Assembly (NCBI GenBank): GCA_963706885.1
Contig: CAVPNX010000008.1
Span: 62,001-126,000, forward strand
DNA from: Prado023 sp963706885
Lineage (GTDB): Bacteria > Actinomycetota > Actinomycetes > S36-B12 > CAIYMF01
Reading direction: 5' to 3'
Length of the DNA stretch: 64,000 bases
Made by a program: the position numbers and the translations under genes. Shown here piece after piece: positions 54,253 to 63,045 of this stretch. Under the pieces are notes generated by a model that ran no database searches, was not told where the DNA came from, and saw only the letters and a list, made by a program, of their open reading frames with translations. How positions within the stretch are numbered: position 1 is the stretch's first letter; the number at the start of each line of letters is the position of its first letter.

Positions 54253-54598
54253 CGACCACGACCTCGGGCCGGTGGAGGCGTCGGGCCGCCAGGGCTCCCA
54301 GCCCCACCCCCACGAGGTCGGCGACCACGTCGGCTGCCTCCATCGAACGCTCGGCGAGCAGGCGGCCCTGGATGACCTCGCTGAGGGGGGCGTGCACCGC
54401 CATCACCCCGACCACCCAGCCACGGGGCATGCCCGCGGCGATGAGGGCAACGGTGGGCACGGCGAAGGCGACCACGTGGACGAGCTTGTCCAGCGGCAGT
54501 CCGCCGGTGTCCACCGCGGGCGCCCGCGGGGCGTAGAGGACCACCATCTGCATCCCCACGGCCAGCACGGCAACGCCGACCCGGGCCCGCTGCGACAT
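54236..54598 (-). CDS. VanZ-like membrane protein
   Basis: 120 residues. Helices GVAVLAVGMQMVVLYAP, LDKLVHVVAFAVPTVALIAAG, and a VanZ-type motif HAPLSEVIQGRLLAERSMEAADVVADLVGVGLG in which the Ser-Glu and Asp residues are conserved. VanZ relatives affect teicoplanin tolerance or act in cell-wall biology; most members are uncharacterised. Leaderless ATG (TAGGCT 6 nt upstream). Divergent from the ClC gene. Confidence 0.75.
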   Translation of the reverse strand: MSQRARVGVAVLAVGMQMVVLYAPRAPAVDTGGLPLDKLVHVVAFAVPTVALIAAGMPRGWVVGVMAVHAPLSEVIQGRLLAERSMEAADVVADLVGVGLGALAARRLHRPEVVVVDPVG

Positions 54599-54604
54599 GA
54601 GGCC

Positions 54605-54610
54605 AGCCTA
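54605..54610 (-). promoter_or_regulatory. -10 box TAGGCT, leaderless VanZ gene
   Basis: Minus-strand TAGGCT, 6 nt before the ATG at 54598. Confidence 0.6.
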
Positions 54611-54675
54611 TCGGTCGGGTAACGTCGCCCCCGTCGTCCGCGACGCACTCGAGCCCGCGGTGGAGGGAGTCCGGG

Positions 54676-56017
54676 ATGGCTGCGACCCCGAGTCCGGCGT
54701 CCGCGTCCGACGTGGGTGGTGCGGCCGCCCCCATGGCCGACGAGCCCAGGGACGCCCCGATCGCCCGGCAGATCGTCGCCCTGTCCCTCATCGCGATCGC
54801 GGTCGGCCTGCTCGCCGGCGCGGGGGCCACGGCCTTCGTCACCGTCGAGCACGAGCTGCAGCAGCTGCTGTGGACCGACCTCCCCGAGGCCCTGGGCCAG
54901 GAGCAGGCCGCCGCGTGGCTGGTCGTCCTCCTGCTGGTCACCGGAGCGGTGATCACCTTCCTCGCCGAGAAGCTGCCCGGCGAGGGCGGCCACACCCCCC
55001 TGCACGGGTTCGGGATCGACATCGGGCCCCGCGAGGTCGGCTCGGTGATCATCGCCGCGCTGGGCAGCCTCTCCTTCGGCGCCGTCCTGGGCCCCGAGGC
55101 CCCGCTCATGGCCATCGGCACGGCCCTGGGCGCCCTGGCCTTCCGGGACCCGTCGAAGCCGATCCGCCAGGTCATGATGATCGTCGGCGCGATGGCCGCG
55201 ATCGGCGCGATCTTCGGCAACCCGCTGGTCACCTGCGTGCTGCTGCTGGAGTTCGCGATGCTGGCCGGGCCGAGGATGGCCAATCCGCTGGTCCTGATGC
55301 CGGCGCTGGCCGGGATGGCGGCCAGCTACGTGCTGCAGGTCGGGGTCGAGCAGTGGTCGGGCTTGGGTGAGTCGCAGCTCGCGGTCCCCGGCCTGGCGCC
55401 GTATCCCGAGGTGCAGTTCGCCGACCTGCTGGTCTCGGTGCCCCTGGCGATCCTGGTGGCCATCGTCGCCATGGCAGCCCGACTCGGGGCGGGGCGCATC
55501 GCCGTGCTGGCCTCCCGCGCACGACTGGGCACGATGGTCGGCGCCGGCGTCGTGGTCGCCGTGTCCGCGATCGCCGTCGATGCGATCACCGGCGGGGGCC
55601 TGGAGCTGGTGCTGTTCTCCGGGCAGTCGGCGATGCCCGACTACCTGGCGCTGACCTCCGTGGGCACCGCCCTGGTCGTGCTCGTCGGGAAGTTCGTGGC
55701 CTACACCGCTTCCCTGGGCAGCGGGTTCCGGGGCGGTCCGATCTTCCCCGCGGTGGCCCTGGGCGTGATCATGGCCACCGGCACGACCCTGCTCGTCGAG
55801 GGCACCTCGTCCTCGGCGCTGGCCGCGCTCGGGCATCGCCGCAGGCACCGCAGCCTGCATGCGGATGCCGTTCACGGCGCTGCTCCTGGGCGTGATGCTC
55901 ACCTACCCGGCTGGCGGAGCCACCACCGTGCTGGCCATCATCGGCGTGATCATCGGCCTGGCCACCCGGCTGGCGGGGGAGAAGCTCGCCCCCGCACTGG
56001 CCCCCGCCACGCACTGA
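54676..56017 (+). CDS. ClC-type chloride channel/antiporter, frame-broken
   Basis: About 446 residues with ten or more helices. Visible: LIAIAVGLLAGAGATAFV, FGAVLGPEAPLMAIGTALGAL (GxEGP-like motif as GPEAP), AIGAIFGNPLVTCVLLLEF, and the third signature GSGFRGGPIFPAVALGV. The frame changes at a GGG run near 55829-55831; removal of one G continues ALGIAAGTAACMRMPFTALLLGV and ends at 56015-56017 after GLATRLAGEKLAPALAPATH. The usual gating glutamate (GREGP) is Ala-shifted here (GPEAPLMA), so transport may differ from classic ClC exchangers. GGAGGGAG ribosome site before the ATG. Confidence 0.82.
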
Positions 56018-56146
56018 AGCCACCCGCCTCGCGTGCGGGCCCCCGGGCCGTCACGCCCCTGCGTCGGGCGAGTCCGAACTCCGGATCCGGCACCCCATGG
56101 GCCTTACGGCGATCTGTCGGACATGCCCCCGGGGGGACTTGCGTTT

Positions 56147-56187
56147 GTTACCCGTCGGTAGCATGATGAGGTTACTGACGGGTAACC
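56147..56187 (+). promoter_or_regulatory. paired operator-like palindromes at the fadE5 promoter
   Basis: GTTACCCGTCGGTAGC (56147-56162) and GGTTAC-TGACGG-GTAACC (56170-56187, perfect 6-bp arms) are related in opposite orientation. A TAGCAT -10 (56159-56164) lies between, placing the second site about at +1. The second site matches 29330-29345 upstream of the EtfD-like gene. Confidence 0.65.
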
Positions 56188-56242
56188 TCGCCTGCGTTGA
56201 GGCCTACCCACAACCACCTCTGCGAACACCGAAGGAGATCGG

Positions 56243-58090
56243 ATGTCCCACTACAAGGCCAATCTGCGCGACATCGAGTTCAACCTCTTCGAGGTCTTCG
56301 GTGCCGCCGACCGGCTGGGCTCCGGCCCCTACGCCGAGCTCGATCCGGGCACCGTCAAGGAGGTCCTGCGCGAGGTCCGGACCCTGTGCGAGGGCCCGCT
56401 GGCCGAGTCGTTCGTGGACGCCGACCGCAACCCGCCGAAGTACGACCCGAAGTCGATGACCGTCGAGATGCCCGAGTCCTTCAAGAAGTCCTACGCGGCA
56501 CTCATGGAGTCCGGTTTCTGGCGCCTGGACCTGCCCGAGCACCTCGGGGGCTCCGGTGCCCCGCCGTCGATCCGCTGGTCCGTCGCGGAGATGATGCTCG
56601 GCGCCAACCCAGCGATCTACATGTACATGTCCGGCCCCGGCTTCGCCTCGATCGTCGACGGCCTCGGCAACGAGGAGCAGAAGCAGTGGGCCCAGATCAT
56701 GATCGACCGCGAGTGGGGCGCGACCATGGTCCTGACCGAGCCCGACGCCGGATCCGACGTCGGCGCCGGCACCACGAAGGCATTCCTCCAGGAGGACGGC
56801 AGCTGGCACATCGAGGGCGTGAAGCGCTTCATCACCTCCGGTGAGCACGACATGAGCGAGAACATCGTCCACCTGGTCCTCGCCCGCCCGGCCAACGTCG
56901 AGGGCCTCGGCGGCGTCGGCACCAAGGGCCTGAGCCTGTTCTTCGTACCGAAGTACCACTTCGACGCCGAGGGCAACCCCGGCGAGCGCAACGGCGCCTT
57001 CGTGACCAACGTCGAGAAGAAGATGGGACTCAAGGTCTCCACGACCTGCGAGATCACGTTCGGCCAGAACGGCGTGCCGGCCCAGGGCTGGCTCATCGGC
57101 GACGTCCACGACGGCATCGCACAGATGTTCAAGGTCATCGAGTACGCCCGGATGATGGTCGGCACGAAGGCCATCGCGACGCTGAGCACCGGGTACCTCA
57201 ACTCCCTGGACTACGCCAAGCAGCGCGTGCAGGGTGCGGACCTCACCCAGATGATGGACAAGCGGGCCCCCCGCGTCACCATCACCGCCCACCCGGACGT
57301 CCGCCGCAGCCTGATGCTCCAGAAGTCCTACGCGGAGGGCATGCGGGCGCTGATCCACCTGACCGCCTACTACCAGGACCAGATCCACATGGCCTCCGTC
57401 GGGGCGACCCCCGAGGTGGACCTCGACATGGCCGAGCGGGTCAACGACCTGCTGCTGCCGATCGTCAAGGGCGTGGGCTCGGAGCGCTCCTACGAGCTCC
57501 TCGCGACCTCACTGCAGACGTTCGGCGGCTCGGGCTTCCTGCAGGACTACCCGATCGAGCAGTACATCCGCGACGCCAAGATCGACACCCTCTACGAGGG
57601 CACCACGGCGATCCAGGGCCTGGACTTCTTCTTCCGCAAGATGGTCCGCGACCAGTTCAAGGCCGTGATGTACCTCGGAGGCCAGATCGCCGAGTTCGTC
57701 AAGGGCGACGAGGGCGGCTCACTCACGCACGAGCGCGAGCTCCTCGGCAAGGCCCTCGAGGACACGCAGGCCGTGATCGGCGTGCTGGGTGGCTGGGCGA
57801 TGGCCTCGCAGACCAACCCCACCGAGATCTACAAGGTCGGACTGAACACCACCCGCCTGCTCATGATGATGGGCGACCTGGTCGTCGGCTACCTGCTGCT
57901 CAAGCAGGCCGAGGTCGCCGAGAAGGCCCTGGCAGCCGGGGCGTCGGCCAAGGACGTGCCGTTCTACGAGGGCAAGGTCGCGGCCGCCAAGTGGTTCGCA
58001 GCCAACCGCCTGCCGCTGCTCGCCTCGGAGCGCGCCGTGGCTGAGGCGACCACCGGTGAGCTGATGGACGTGCCGGAGGCCGACTTCTAG
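56243..58090 (+). CDS. fadE5: acyl-CoA dehydrogenase, FadE5 type
   Basis: 615-residue FAD enzyme of beta-oxidation. From memory it follows mycobacterial FadE5 (about 611 aa) throughout: SHYKANLRDIEFNLFEVFG, ESFVDADRNPPKYDP, VLTEPDAGSDVGAG (FAD/substrate), GVKRFITSGEHD, GTKGLSLFFVPKYHFD, ARMMVGTKAIATLSTGYLN, LQTFGGSGFLQDYPIEQYIRD, and the catalytic glutamate region in TLYEGTTAIQGLDFF. The C-terminal extension is typical of this long-form subfamily. Electrons pass to ETF, then probably to the EtfD-like reductase at 29-32 kb. A leader of about 70 nt precedes the ATG, which has GAAGGAG upstream. Confidence 0.92.
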   Translation: MSHYKANLRDIEFNLFEVFGAADRLGSGPYAELDPGTVKEVLREVRTLCEGPLAESFVDADRNPPKYDPKSMTVEMPESFKKSYAALMESGFWRLDLPEHLGGSGAPPSIRWSVAEMMLGANPAIYMYMSGPGFASIVDGLGNEEQKQWAQIMIDREWGATMVLTEPDAGSDVGAGTTKAFLQEDGSWHIEGVKRFITSGEHDMSENIVHLVLARPANVEGLGGVGTKGLSLFFVPKYHFDAEGNPGERNGAFVTNVEKKMGLKVSTTCEITFGQNGVPAQGWLIGDVHDGIAQMFKVIEYARMMVGTKAIATLSTGYLNSLDYAKQRVQGADLTQMMDKRAPRVTITAHPDVRRSLMLQKSYAEGMRALIHLTAYYQDQIHMASVGATPEVDLDMAERVNDLLLPIVKGVGSERSYELLATSLQTFGGSGFLQDYPIEQYIRDAKIDTLYEGTTAIQGLDFFFRKMVRDQFKAVMYLGGQIAEFVKGDEGGSLTHERELLGKALEDTQAVIGVLGGWAMASQTNPTEIYKVGLNTTRLLMMMGDLVVGYLLLKQAEVAEKALAAGASAKDVPFYEGKVAAAKWFAANRLPLLASERAVAEATTGELMDVPEADF

Positions 58091-58142
58091 AAGAACTCCC
58101 GGGCGACCCCCGGGACTCGGAACCCCTCGGGGGGACGACCCG

Positions 58143-58188
58143 ATCGGGCCCCATCCGCGTGGCGCACACCACGCAGGTGGGGCCCGAT
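58143..58188. terminator. 20-bp stem hairpin after fadE5
   Basis: Arms ATCGGGCCCCATCCGCGTGG and CCACGCAGGTGGGGCCCGAT match at 18 of 20 around a 6-nt loop, 53 bp after the stop. A smaller TCCCGGG/CCCGGGA hairpin lies between. Confidence 0.8.
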
Positions 58189-58233
58189 TGCTGTCCAGCC
58201 GCCGGGGCGAGGGAGGGGATGCAGGAGCGAGGA

Positions 58234-58719
58234 TCAGAGGGGGCGGTGCATGATGTGCAGGCCGACCGGGCCCACGATGGGGTGGTCGAAGGCCTCGGGG
58301 ACCGTCGCCAGGATGCGGAATCCCAGGGACTCCCAGAGCGTGATCGCGCCGGCGTTCGTGGCCACCACTGCGTTGAACTGCATGGCGCGGTACCCCTCGG
58401 CCCGCGCGTCGGCCAGCACGCGCTCAGCCAGGGCCCTGCCCACCCCCCGTCGCCCCGCGCCCGGATCGACGACGAAGCTCGCGTTGGCCACGTGCGAGCC
58501 CCGCCCGGGCCAGTTGGGGCCGAACTTGGCGGTGCCGAGGAGCCGGCCGTCCTCCTCGGCCACGAGCACCACCCAGGGCTCGGCCAGCATCCACGCAGCC
58601 CGGCCCTCGTCCGAGCCCATGTCCTGGGGGTAGGTGTAGGTCTCCCCGGCGGCCACGATCCCGGCCATGAACGTCCAGATCCCCGGCCAGTCCTGCGGGG
58701 TAGCCCTGCGGATCAACAC
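58234..58719 (-). CDS. GNAT-family N-acetyltransferase
   Basis: 161 residues from the GTG at 58719. Typical fold: LIRRATPQDWPGIWTFMAGI, WVVLVAEEDGRLLGTAKFGPN, the acetyl-CoA loop VVDPGAGRRGVGRALAERVL and FNAVVATNAGAITLWESLGF. YTYPQDMGSDEGRAAWML forms the acceptor side. Substrate unknown; resembles L-amino-acid/phosphinothricin-type acetyltransferases. Longer upstream starts in the same frame run into the opposing rhodanese gene and are rejected. Confidence 0.85.
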   Translation of the reverse strand: MLIRRATPQDWPGIWTFMAGIVAAGETYTYPQDMGSDEGRAAWMLAEPWVVLVAEEDGRLLGTAKFGPNWPGRGSHVANASFVVDPGAGRRGVGRALAERVLADARAEGYRAMQFNAVVATNAGAITLWESLGFRILATVPEAFDHPIVGPVGLHIMHRPL

Positions 58720-58726
58720 GTCCCGG

Positions 58727-58732
58727 AGCGTA
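58727..58732 (-). promoter_or_regulatory. -10 box TACGCT, leaderless GNAT gene
   Basis: Minus-strand TACGCT, 7 nt before the GTG at 58719. Confidence 0.6.
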
Positions 58733-58771
58733 GCGAAGTCGCGACCGTCGCGGCGTGGCCCACGGAGTTCG

Positions 58772-58807
58772 TCCGGATCTCGGAGCACCGCTGCTCGGGG
58801 ATCCGGA
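58772..58807. repeat. inverted repeat in the divergent GNAT/rhodanese region
   Basis: TCCGGATC and GATCCGGA (8 bp) enclose GAGCA/TGCTC (5 bp) with a CCGC loop. Between two divergent genes a terminator is unlikely, so an operator is possible. Confidence 0.5.
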
Positions 58808-58908
58808 CCGACCCAACCGTGGTCCGCCGAATAGCGGAGCACGCGGAGGACGAGGAGGGGGCCAAGGAGGAGGAACGGGACGCAGGTTCCCGCATCGGGC
58901 GCGGATCG

Positions 58909-58926
58909 TATACCCTTGGGGGTATG
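58909..58926. promoter_or_regulatory. CsoR/CstR-like operator over the rhodanese start
   Basis: ATACCC-TTGG-GGGTAT (58910-58925) is a perfect palindrome of the CsoR/CstR pattern and covers the ATG at 58924; its left part TATACC can also serve as -10 box. Confidence 0.55.
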
Positions 58927-59325
58927 CGAAGACTCCTTGCGCTCCTGGCCATCCTCCTCGGTACCACCGCCCTCCTGGCGGGCTGCTCCTCGTCGGACAG
59001 CTCCGTCGAGAACGTCTCCGCCGAGGCGTTCCTGACGGCCGCCGCCGAGCCCGGCACGGTCGTGGTCGACGTGCGGACACCCGGCGAGTACGCCGCAGGT
59101 CACGTGGACGGTGCGGTCAACATCGACGTCGAGTCCGCGGACTTCGCCACCCAGATCGCGGCCCTGCCGAAGGACACCCAGTACGCGGTCTACTGCCGCT
59201 CGGGCCGCCGGTCGGCGCTGGCCACCGACCAGATGTCTGCGGCCGGCTTCACGTCGCTGGTGAACCTCGAGGGCGGCGGCATCGCCGACCTGCAGGCCGC
59301 TGGCGCACCGATCGTGACCGGCTGA
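58924..59325 (+). CDS. rhodanese-like lipoprotein
   Basis: 133 residues. Lipoprotein signal (RRLLALLAILLGTTALLAGC), short Ser-rich spacer, then one rhodanese domain: VVVDVRTPGEYAAGHVDGAVNID, the active-site cysteine loop YCRSGRRSALA and ALATDQMSAAGFTSLVNLEGG. It would bind or move sulfane sulfur outside the membrane. A CsoR/CstR-type palindrome covers its start; CstR regulators sense persulfides and control rhodaneses, which fits. No CstR gene in the window. Confidence 0.9.
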   Translation: MRRLLALLAILLGTTALLAGCSSSDSSVENVSAEAFLTAAAEPGTVVVDVRTPGEYAAGHVDGAVNIDVESADFATQIAALPKDTQYAVYCRSGRRSALATDQMSAAGFTSLVNLEGGGIADLQAAGAPIVTG

Positions 59326-59347
59326 GGCCACCGCGCACCAGCAGGGC

Positions 59348-60145
59348 TCAGCCCAGCCGGCGGTCCTCGAGTGCCGGGAAGGCCCCACGCCAGGCAGCGA
59401 CCCGGTCCGGGTCGATCTCCACGGACAGGACCTCCTCGCCGGTGCCGGCCTCGGCGAGGACCTCGCCCTGCGGATCGATGACCATCGAGAATCCGGCGAT
59501 CGGCACGCCACCATGGGTCCCGGCTTCGTTGCAGGCCAGGACATAGGCCTGGTTCTCGATGGCCCGGGCCCGGGCCAGGACCTGCCAGTGCCCGACGCGC
59601 CGCTCCGGCCAGCCGGCTGGGATCACAAATGCCTCAGCACCGCCGTCGACAAGGGCCCGGAACAACTCGGGGAAGCGCAGGTCGTAGCACGTGGCCAACC
59701 CAGTCGGCCCCAACGGACCATCGACCACGACGACCTCACCGCCGCTGGTCATGACCGAGGTCTCCCCGCCGTTGAACCCGAACAGGTGGACCTTGCGGTA
59801 GGAACCCGCCAACTCACCATCCGGGCCGAATGCCACCTGGGTGTTGAAGTAGTCGATCTCCCCGGAGTCCGACTCGACCCGCTCGGCGAACGAGCCTCCG
59901 AAGACCATCGCTCCCGAGTCGGCGGCCACCTGGGCCAGCGCACGGCACAGCGGCCCGTTCAACGGCTCCGCGTGCACGGGCATGAGGTCGATCGCGAACG
60001 CGCCGATCGGCCACAGCTCGGGCAGCACCACCAGGTCGTGGTCGGCTGCGACCTCCGCGGTCATCGCCAGGACGCGTTCGATGCGCTCACCGACGGGCTC
60101 ATCATCAGTGATGCTCACCTGGAGCAGGGCAACACGTACCGGCAT
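59348..60145 (-). CDS. carbon-nitrogen hydrolase (nitrilase superfamily, omega-amidase-like)
   Basis: 265 residues with the full Glu-Lys-Cys triad: LVVLPELWPIGAF, GSYRKVHLFGF, and GLATCYDLRFPELFRAL. The sequences around the cysteine resemble NIT2-type omega-amidases and related family members that hydrolyse short omega-amides or repair deaminated metabolites. Leaderless ATG (TACCCT 7 nt upstream). Convergent with the rhodanese gene (22 bp apart); followed in the same direction from the ligase/glutaredoxin pair. Confidence 0.87.
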   Translation of the reverse strand: MPVRVALLQVSITDDEPVGERIERVLAMTAEVAADHDLVVLPELWPIGAFAIDLMPVHAEPLNGPLCRALAQVAADSGAMVFGGSFAERVESDSGEIDYFNTQVAFGPDGELAGSYRKVHLFGFNGGETSVMTSGGEVVVVDGPLGPTGLATCYDLRFPELFRALVDGGAEAFVIPAGWPERRVGHWQVLARARAIENQAYVLACNEAGTHGGVPIAGFSMVIDPQGEVLAEAGTGEEVLSVEIDPDRVAAWRGAFPALEDRRLG

Positions 60146-60150
60146 GGTCG

Positions 60151-60399
60151 TCAGGGTAGCCCGACGGCGAGCGTCGCCCGCAGTTCTGCCTCGTCCACGT
60201 GCCAGGTCCCCACGACTTCTCCGTCGACCAGCGTGACCGGTATCTGCTCCCAGTAGAGGTCGGCGAGCACGGGGTCATCGAGGATCGAGGCCTCGTCCCA
60301 CGACTCCCCCAGCTCGGCGCACACCCGCGTGATGACCTCCCGCGCCTGGTCGCAGAGGTGGCATCCGGGCTTGCCCACGAGCCGGACGCGGGCGGTCAC
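60151..60399 (-). CDS. glutaredoxin-like protein
   Basis: 82 residues from a GTG overlapping the ligase stop (GTGA). VRLVGKPGCHLCDQAREVI has the redox motif CHLC; YWEQIPVTLVDGEVVGTWHVDEAELRATL holds the cis-proline (IPV) and the binding edge. Small thiol-disulfide protein of the DUF836 type. It is coupled to an acyl-CoA ligase, and ends 5 bp before the nitrilase start. Confidence 0.85.
   Translation of the reverse strand: MTARVRLVGKPGCHLCDQAREVITRVCAELGESWDEASILDDPVLADLYWEQIPVTLVDGEVVGTWHVDEAELRATLAVGLP
60153..60158 (-). promoter_or_regulatory. -10 box TACCCT, leaderless nitrilase gene
   Basis: Minus-strand TACCCT, 7 nt before the ATG at 60145; it overlaps the last codons of the glutaredoxin gene. 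Confidence 0.6.
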
Positions 60400-61895
60400 T
60401 CCCGGACGCCCTTGAGCTTGCCCTTGGTGATCTTGCCGGTCGCGGCCCGGGGCAGCCTGACGGCGAACTCGATGAGGGATGGGCACTTGAAGCGGGCCAG
60501 GCGTGCCTCGCAGAAGGCCCGCAGGTCGTCGGGTTCGGGTACGCCCTTCTTGAGCACCACCACGGCCTTCACGGACTCCCCGGTCAGCGGGTGCGGCACC
60601 CCGATGACGGCGACCTCGGCGACGGCCGGGTGCGTGGCCAACACGGCCTCCACCTCGCGGGGGTAGACGTTGAAGCCGGACACGATGATCAGGTCCCGGC
60701 GCCGGTCCACCAGCCGGAAGTCGCCGTCCTCGTCGAGGATGGCGACGTCGCCGGTGTGGAACCAGCCGTCGGAGTCGACCCCCCCGGACCTGTCGGGCCA
60801 GTAGCCGGACAGAACCGACTTCGCCTTCACCCACACCTCACCCGGATCGCCCTCGTCGACCTCCTGGCCCGAGGTGTCGCGCAGCGAGACCTGCACCCCG
60901 GCCACCGGGCGCCCCACGGACCCAGGCTTGGGACGGCGGGACACCAGGGTGGAGGTGACCACCGGGCAGCACTCGGTGAGCCCGTATCCCTCCCAGATCG
61001 GCTTGCCGGTGATCGTGCCGAACTGCGCGAAGACATCCGGGGGCAGCGCCGACGCCCCGCTGACGAGCAGCCGAACACCGTCCATCGACTCGCGCAGCGA
61101 TCCCTCCGCACTCCACGACACGTACATCGGCGGGGCACCGGCGATGTTCGTCACGCCGAACTCCCGGACGGCCGCCAGGGACGAGCGTGACTCGAAGCGA
61201 TCGAGCAGGACGCAGGTCGCGCCCACCTTCGCCACCAGGCCGAGGCCGGCATTGAGACCGTAGATGTGGAACATGGGAAGCACGAGCAGCAACCGGTCGT
61301 CGGCCTCCATGGCCGCAGGACGCCGGATCCTGGCCAGCGCGTCGATGTTGGCGCGCATCGCACCATGGCTGAGCATCGCCCCCTTGGGCTGGCCCTCGCT
61401 GCCGGAGGTGTACATGAGCACCGCAAGGTCCTTGGCGGCCGTCCGGGGCGCAGCGAAGGCCCCCCGACCACCTGGGCCGGACCCGACCATCTCCAGCCCG
61501 TCCTGCGAGTCGATGGCCAGCACGCGGGTCGCCGGTGCCCGCTTGGCGACCGACACACCGACCTTGGCCGCCCCCGAGTCGTGCAGCAGGATCTCGGCAC
61601 CCGAGTCCCTGCACAGTCGGGTCACCTCGGTGCTCGTGTACCCGGTGTTGATCGGGACGGCCACCATGCCGGCGCGCAGGATGCCGAAGTACGCGATGGC
61701 GAACTCGGGGCGGTTCCCGATCATCAACGCCACGCGGGAGCCGGTCTTCAGCCCGGCCCGGGTCAGGGCGCGCGCGGACCGATCGACGCGCTGGTCGACC
61801 TGGGCCCATGTCAGTTCGGAGGTCCGGGTCACCAGCGCCGGATGGTCCGGGCGGGCCACGGCCGACTCGCGCACGAGGTCAGCGATGTTCGTCAC
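60396..61895 (-). CDS. AMP-dependent acyl-CoA ligase (fatty-acid type)
   Basis: 499-residue ANL-superfamily enzyme that activates an acid as acyl-AMP and then the CoA thioester. P-loop MYTSGSEGQPKGAMLSH, LVLPMFHIYGLNAGL, GYGLTECCPVV (A5), GWFHTGDVAILDEDGDFRLVDRRRDLI (A7/A8 hinge, cut here) and the A10 lysine in RAATGKITKGKLKG. Chain length preference unknown; medium- or long-chain fatty acids likely. GTG start; a CACACT 6 nt upstream may be a weak leaderless -10. With fadE5 nearby it supports fatty-acid degradation. Confidence 0.88.
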   Translation of the reverse strand: MTNIADLVRESAVARPDHPALVTRTSELTWAQVDQRVDRSARALTRAGLKTGSRVALMIGNRPEFAIAYFGILRAGMVAVPINTGYTSTEVTRLCRDSGAEILLHDSGAAKVGVSVAKRAPATRVLAIDSQDGLEMVGSGPGGRGAFAAPRTAAKDLAVLMYTSGSEGQPKGAMLSHGAMRANIDALARIRRPAAMEADDRLLLVLPMFHIYGLNAGLGLVAKVGATCVLLDRFESRSSLAAVREFGVTNIAGAPPMYVSWSAEGSLRESMDGVRLLVSGASALPPDVFAQFGTITGKPIWEGYGLTECCPVVTSTLVSRRPKPGSVGRPVAGVQVSLRDTSGQEVDEGDPGEVWVKAKSVLSGYWPDRSGGVDSDGWFHTGDVAILDEDGDFRLVDRRRDLIIVSGFNVYPREVEAVLATHPAVAEVAVIGVPHPLTGESVKAVVVLKKGVPEPDDLRAFCEARLARFKCPSLIEFAVRLPRAATGKITKGKLKGVRE

Positions 61896-61923
61896 ACGAG
61901 CAGTGTGGCATGTCGAATCCGGC

Positions 61924-61929
61924 TAGGCT
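61924..61929 (+). promoter_or_regulatory. -10 box TAGGCT, leaderless HAD gene
   Basis: TAGGCT, 6 nt before the GTG at 61936. This supports the upstream start of a gene whose N-terminus is otherwise uncertain. Confidence 0.55.
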
Positions 61930-61935
61930 CGCCCC

Positions 61936-62977
61936 GTGGCCGAATCCCCGAACGCCTCGGACGACCGGGCGATAGCTGAGGATCTGACCGCCGAGGTCGG
62001 CGCCGGATCCGACCGCAGCCAGGGCGATGCGACGCCCGGGCATGCCCCGCAGGACGCCCCAGGGGCGGCGGAGGCGGGCCCCGAGGAGCGCCCCAGTGGA
62101 CGAGGAGGAGAGCCCCGAGGAGGCTCCCGCCGTCGAGGCCGACGAGGCGTGGCTCACCGCGGGCATCACCGCACTCGAGCCGGAGAACTCCGGGCCCGGC
62201 GCGGCCGCCTTCTTCGACATCGACAACACGATCATGCGCGGATCGAGCATCGTCGCACTGGCCAAGGGGATGGCCGATCGGGACTACTTCACCACCAGCG
62301 AGGTCGTGGACTTCACCTGGAAGCAGCTCAAGTACGTCCTGTCGGGCCGCGAGAACATGGACGACATGGCCCAGGCGACCGAGAACGGCCTGCTGTTCGT
62401 CAAGGGCCGCGAGCCGCGCGAGATCGAGGACATGGCCGAGCAGGCCTACGACGAGCGGATGGTCGGCCGGCTGTGGGCCGGGACCGTGGAGCTGGCCGAG
62501 GCGCACAAGGCGCTGGGCCACGAGGTGTGGCTGGTCAGCGCGACCCCCGTGGAGGTCGCCGACGTGATCGCCCGCCGCCTGGGCCTGACCGGGGGGCTGG
62601 GGACGATCGCCGAGGTCGCCGACGGGCACTACACCGGAAAGCTCGACGGCGTGCCGCTGCACGGTGCTGCCAAGGTGGAGGCGATCGGACGGCTGGCCGC
62701 CGAGCGCGGCCTCGACCTGACCCGGTCCGCGGCCTACTCCGACTCGAGCAACGACATCCCGATGCTGTCCGCCGTGGGCTGCCCGGTGGCGATCAACCCG
62801 GACGGGGCCCTGCGCTCGCACGCGAGGGCGCAGGGGTGGCCGATCCGTGACTACCGGATCCGCGGCAAGGAGTCGGTGCGCAAGGGCGTGCCGGCCGCCG
62901 CGGCCGCCGGACTTGTTGCCGGGGCGGCCGTTGGAGTGGCCAAGGGGATCGCGGTCTACCGCGGGCGTGGCGGCTGA
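61936..62977 (+). CDS. HAD-IB family phosphatase (SerB1-like), probable frame break
   Basis: About 346 residues if read from the leaderless GTG. The catalytic part is clear: AAFFDIDNTIMRGSSIVAL (nucleophile and acid Asp), VWLVSATPVEVADVIARRLG (Ser motif), AYSDSSNDIPMLSAVG (metal Asp) and a hydrophobic/basic C-terminus (AAAAGLVAGAAVGVAKGIAVYRG). The acidic low-complexity N-terminus continues from frame 1 (ERPS) to frame 2 (DEEESPEEAPAVEADEAW) near 62090-62100, so a one-base indel is likely; a separate GTG at 62096 could also start the protein. Similar mycobacterial genes (SerB1) lie close to PlsC-type genes, as here. Substrate: phosphoserine or another phosphomonoester. Confidence 0.82.
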
Positions 62978-63045
62978 GTCACGCGCATCAGAGCGGACCG
63001 CCGCCCCGCTGCCGGGCCGATGCCGGGGCCAGGCGACGGCACTCC

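Noticed and set aside
58720..59544. Long N-terminal extension of the GNAT protein
   Set aside because: Overlaps the opposing rhodanese gene and lacks conservation; GTG 58719 has a correctly spaced -10 box.
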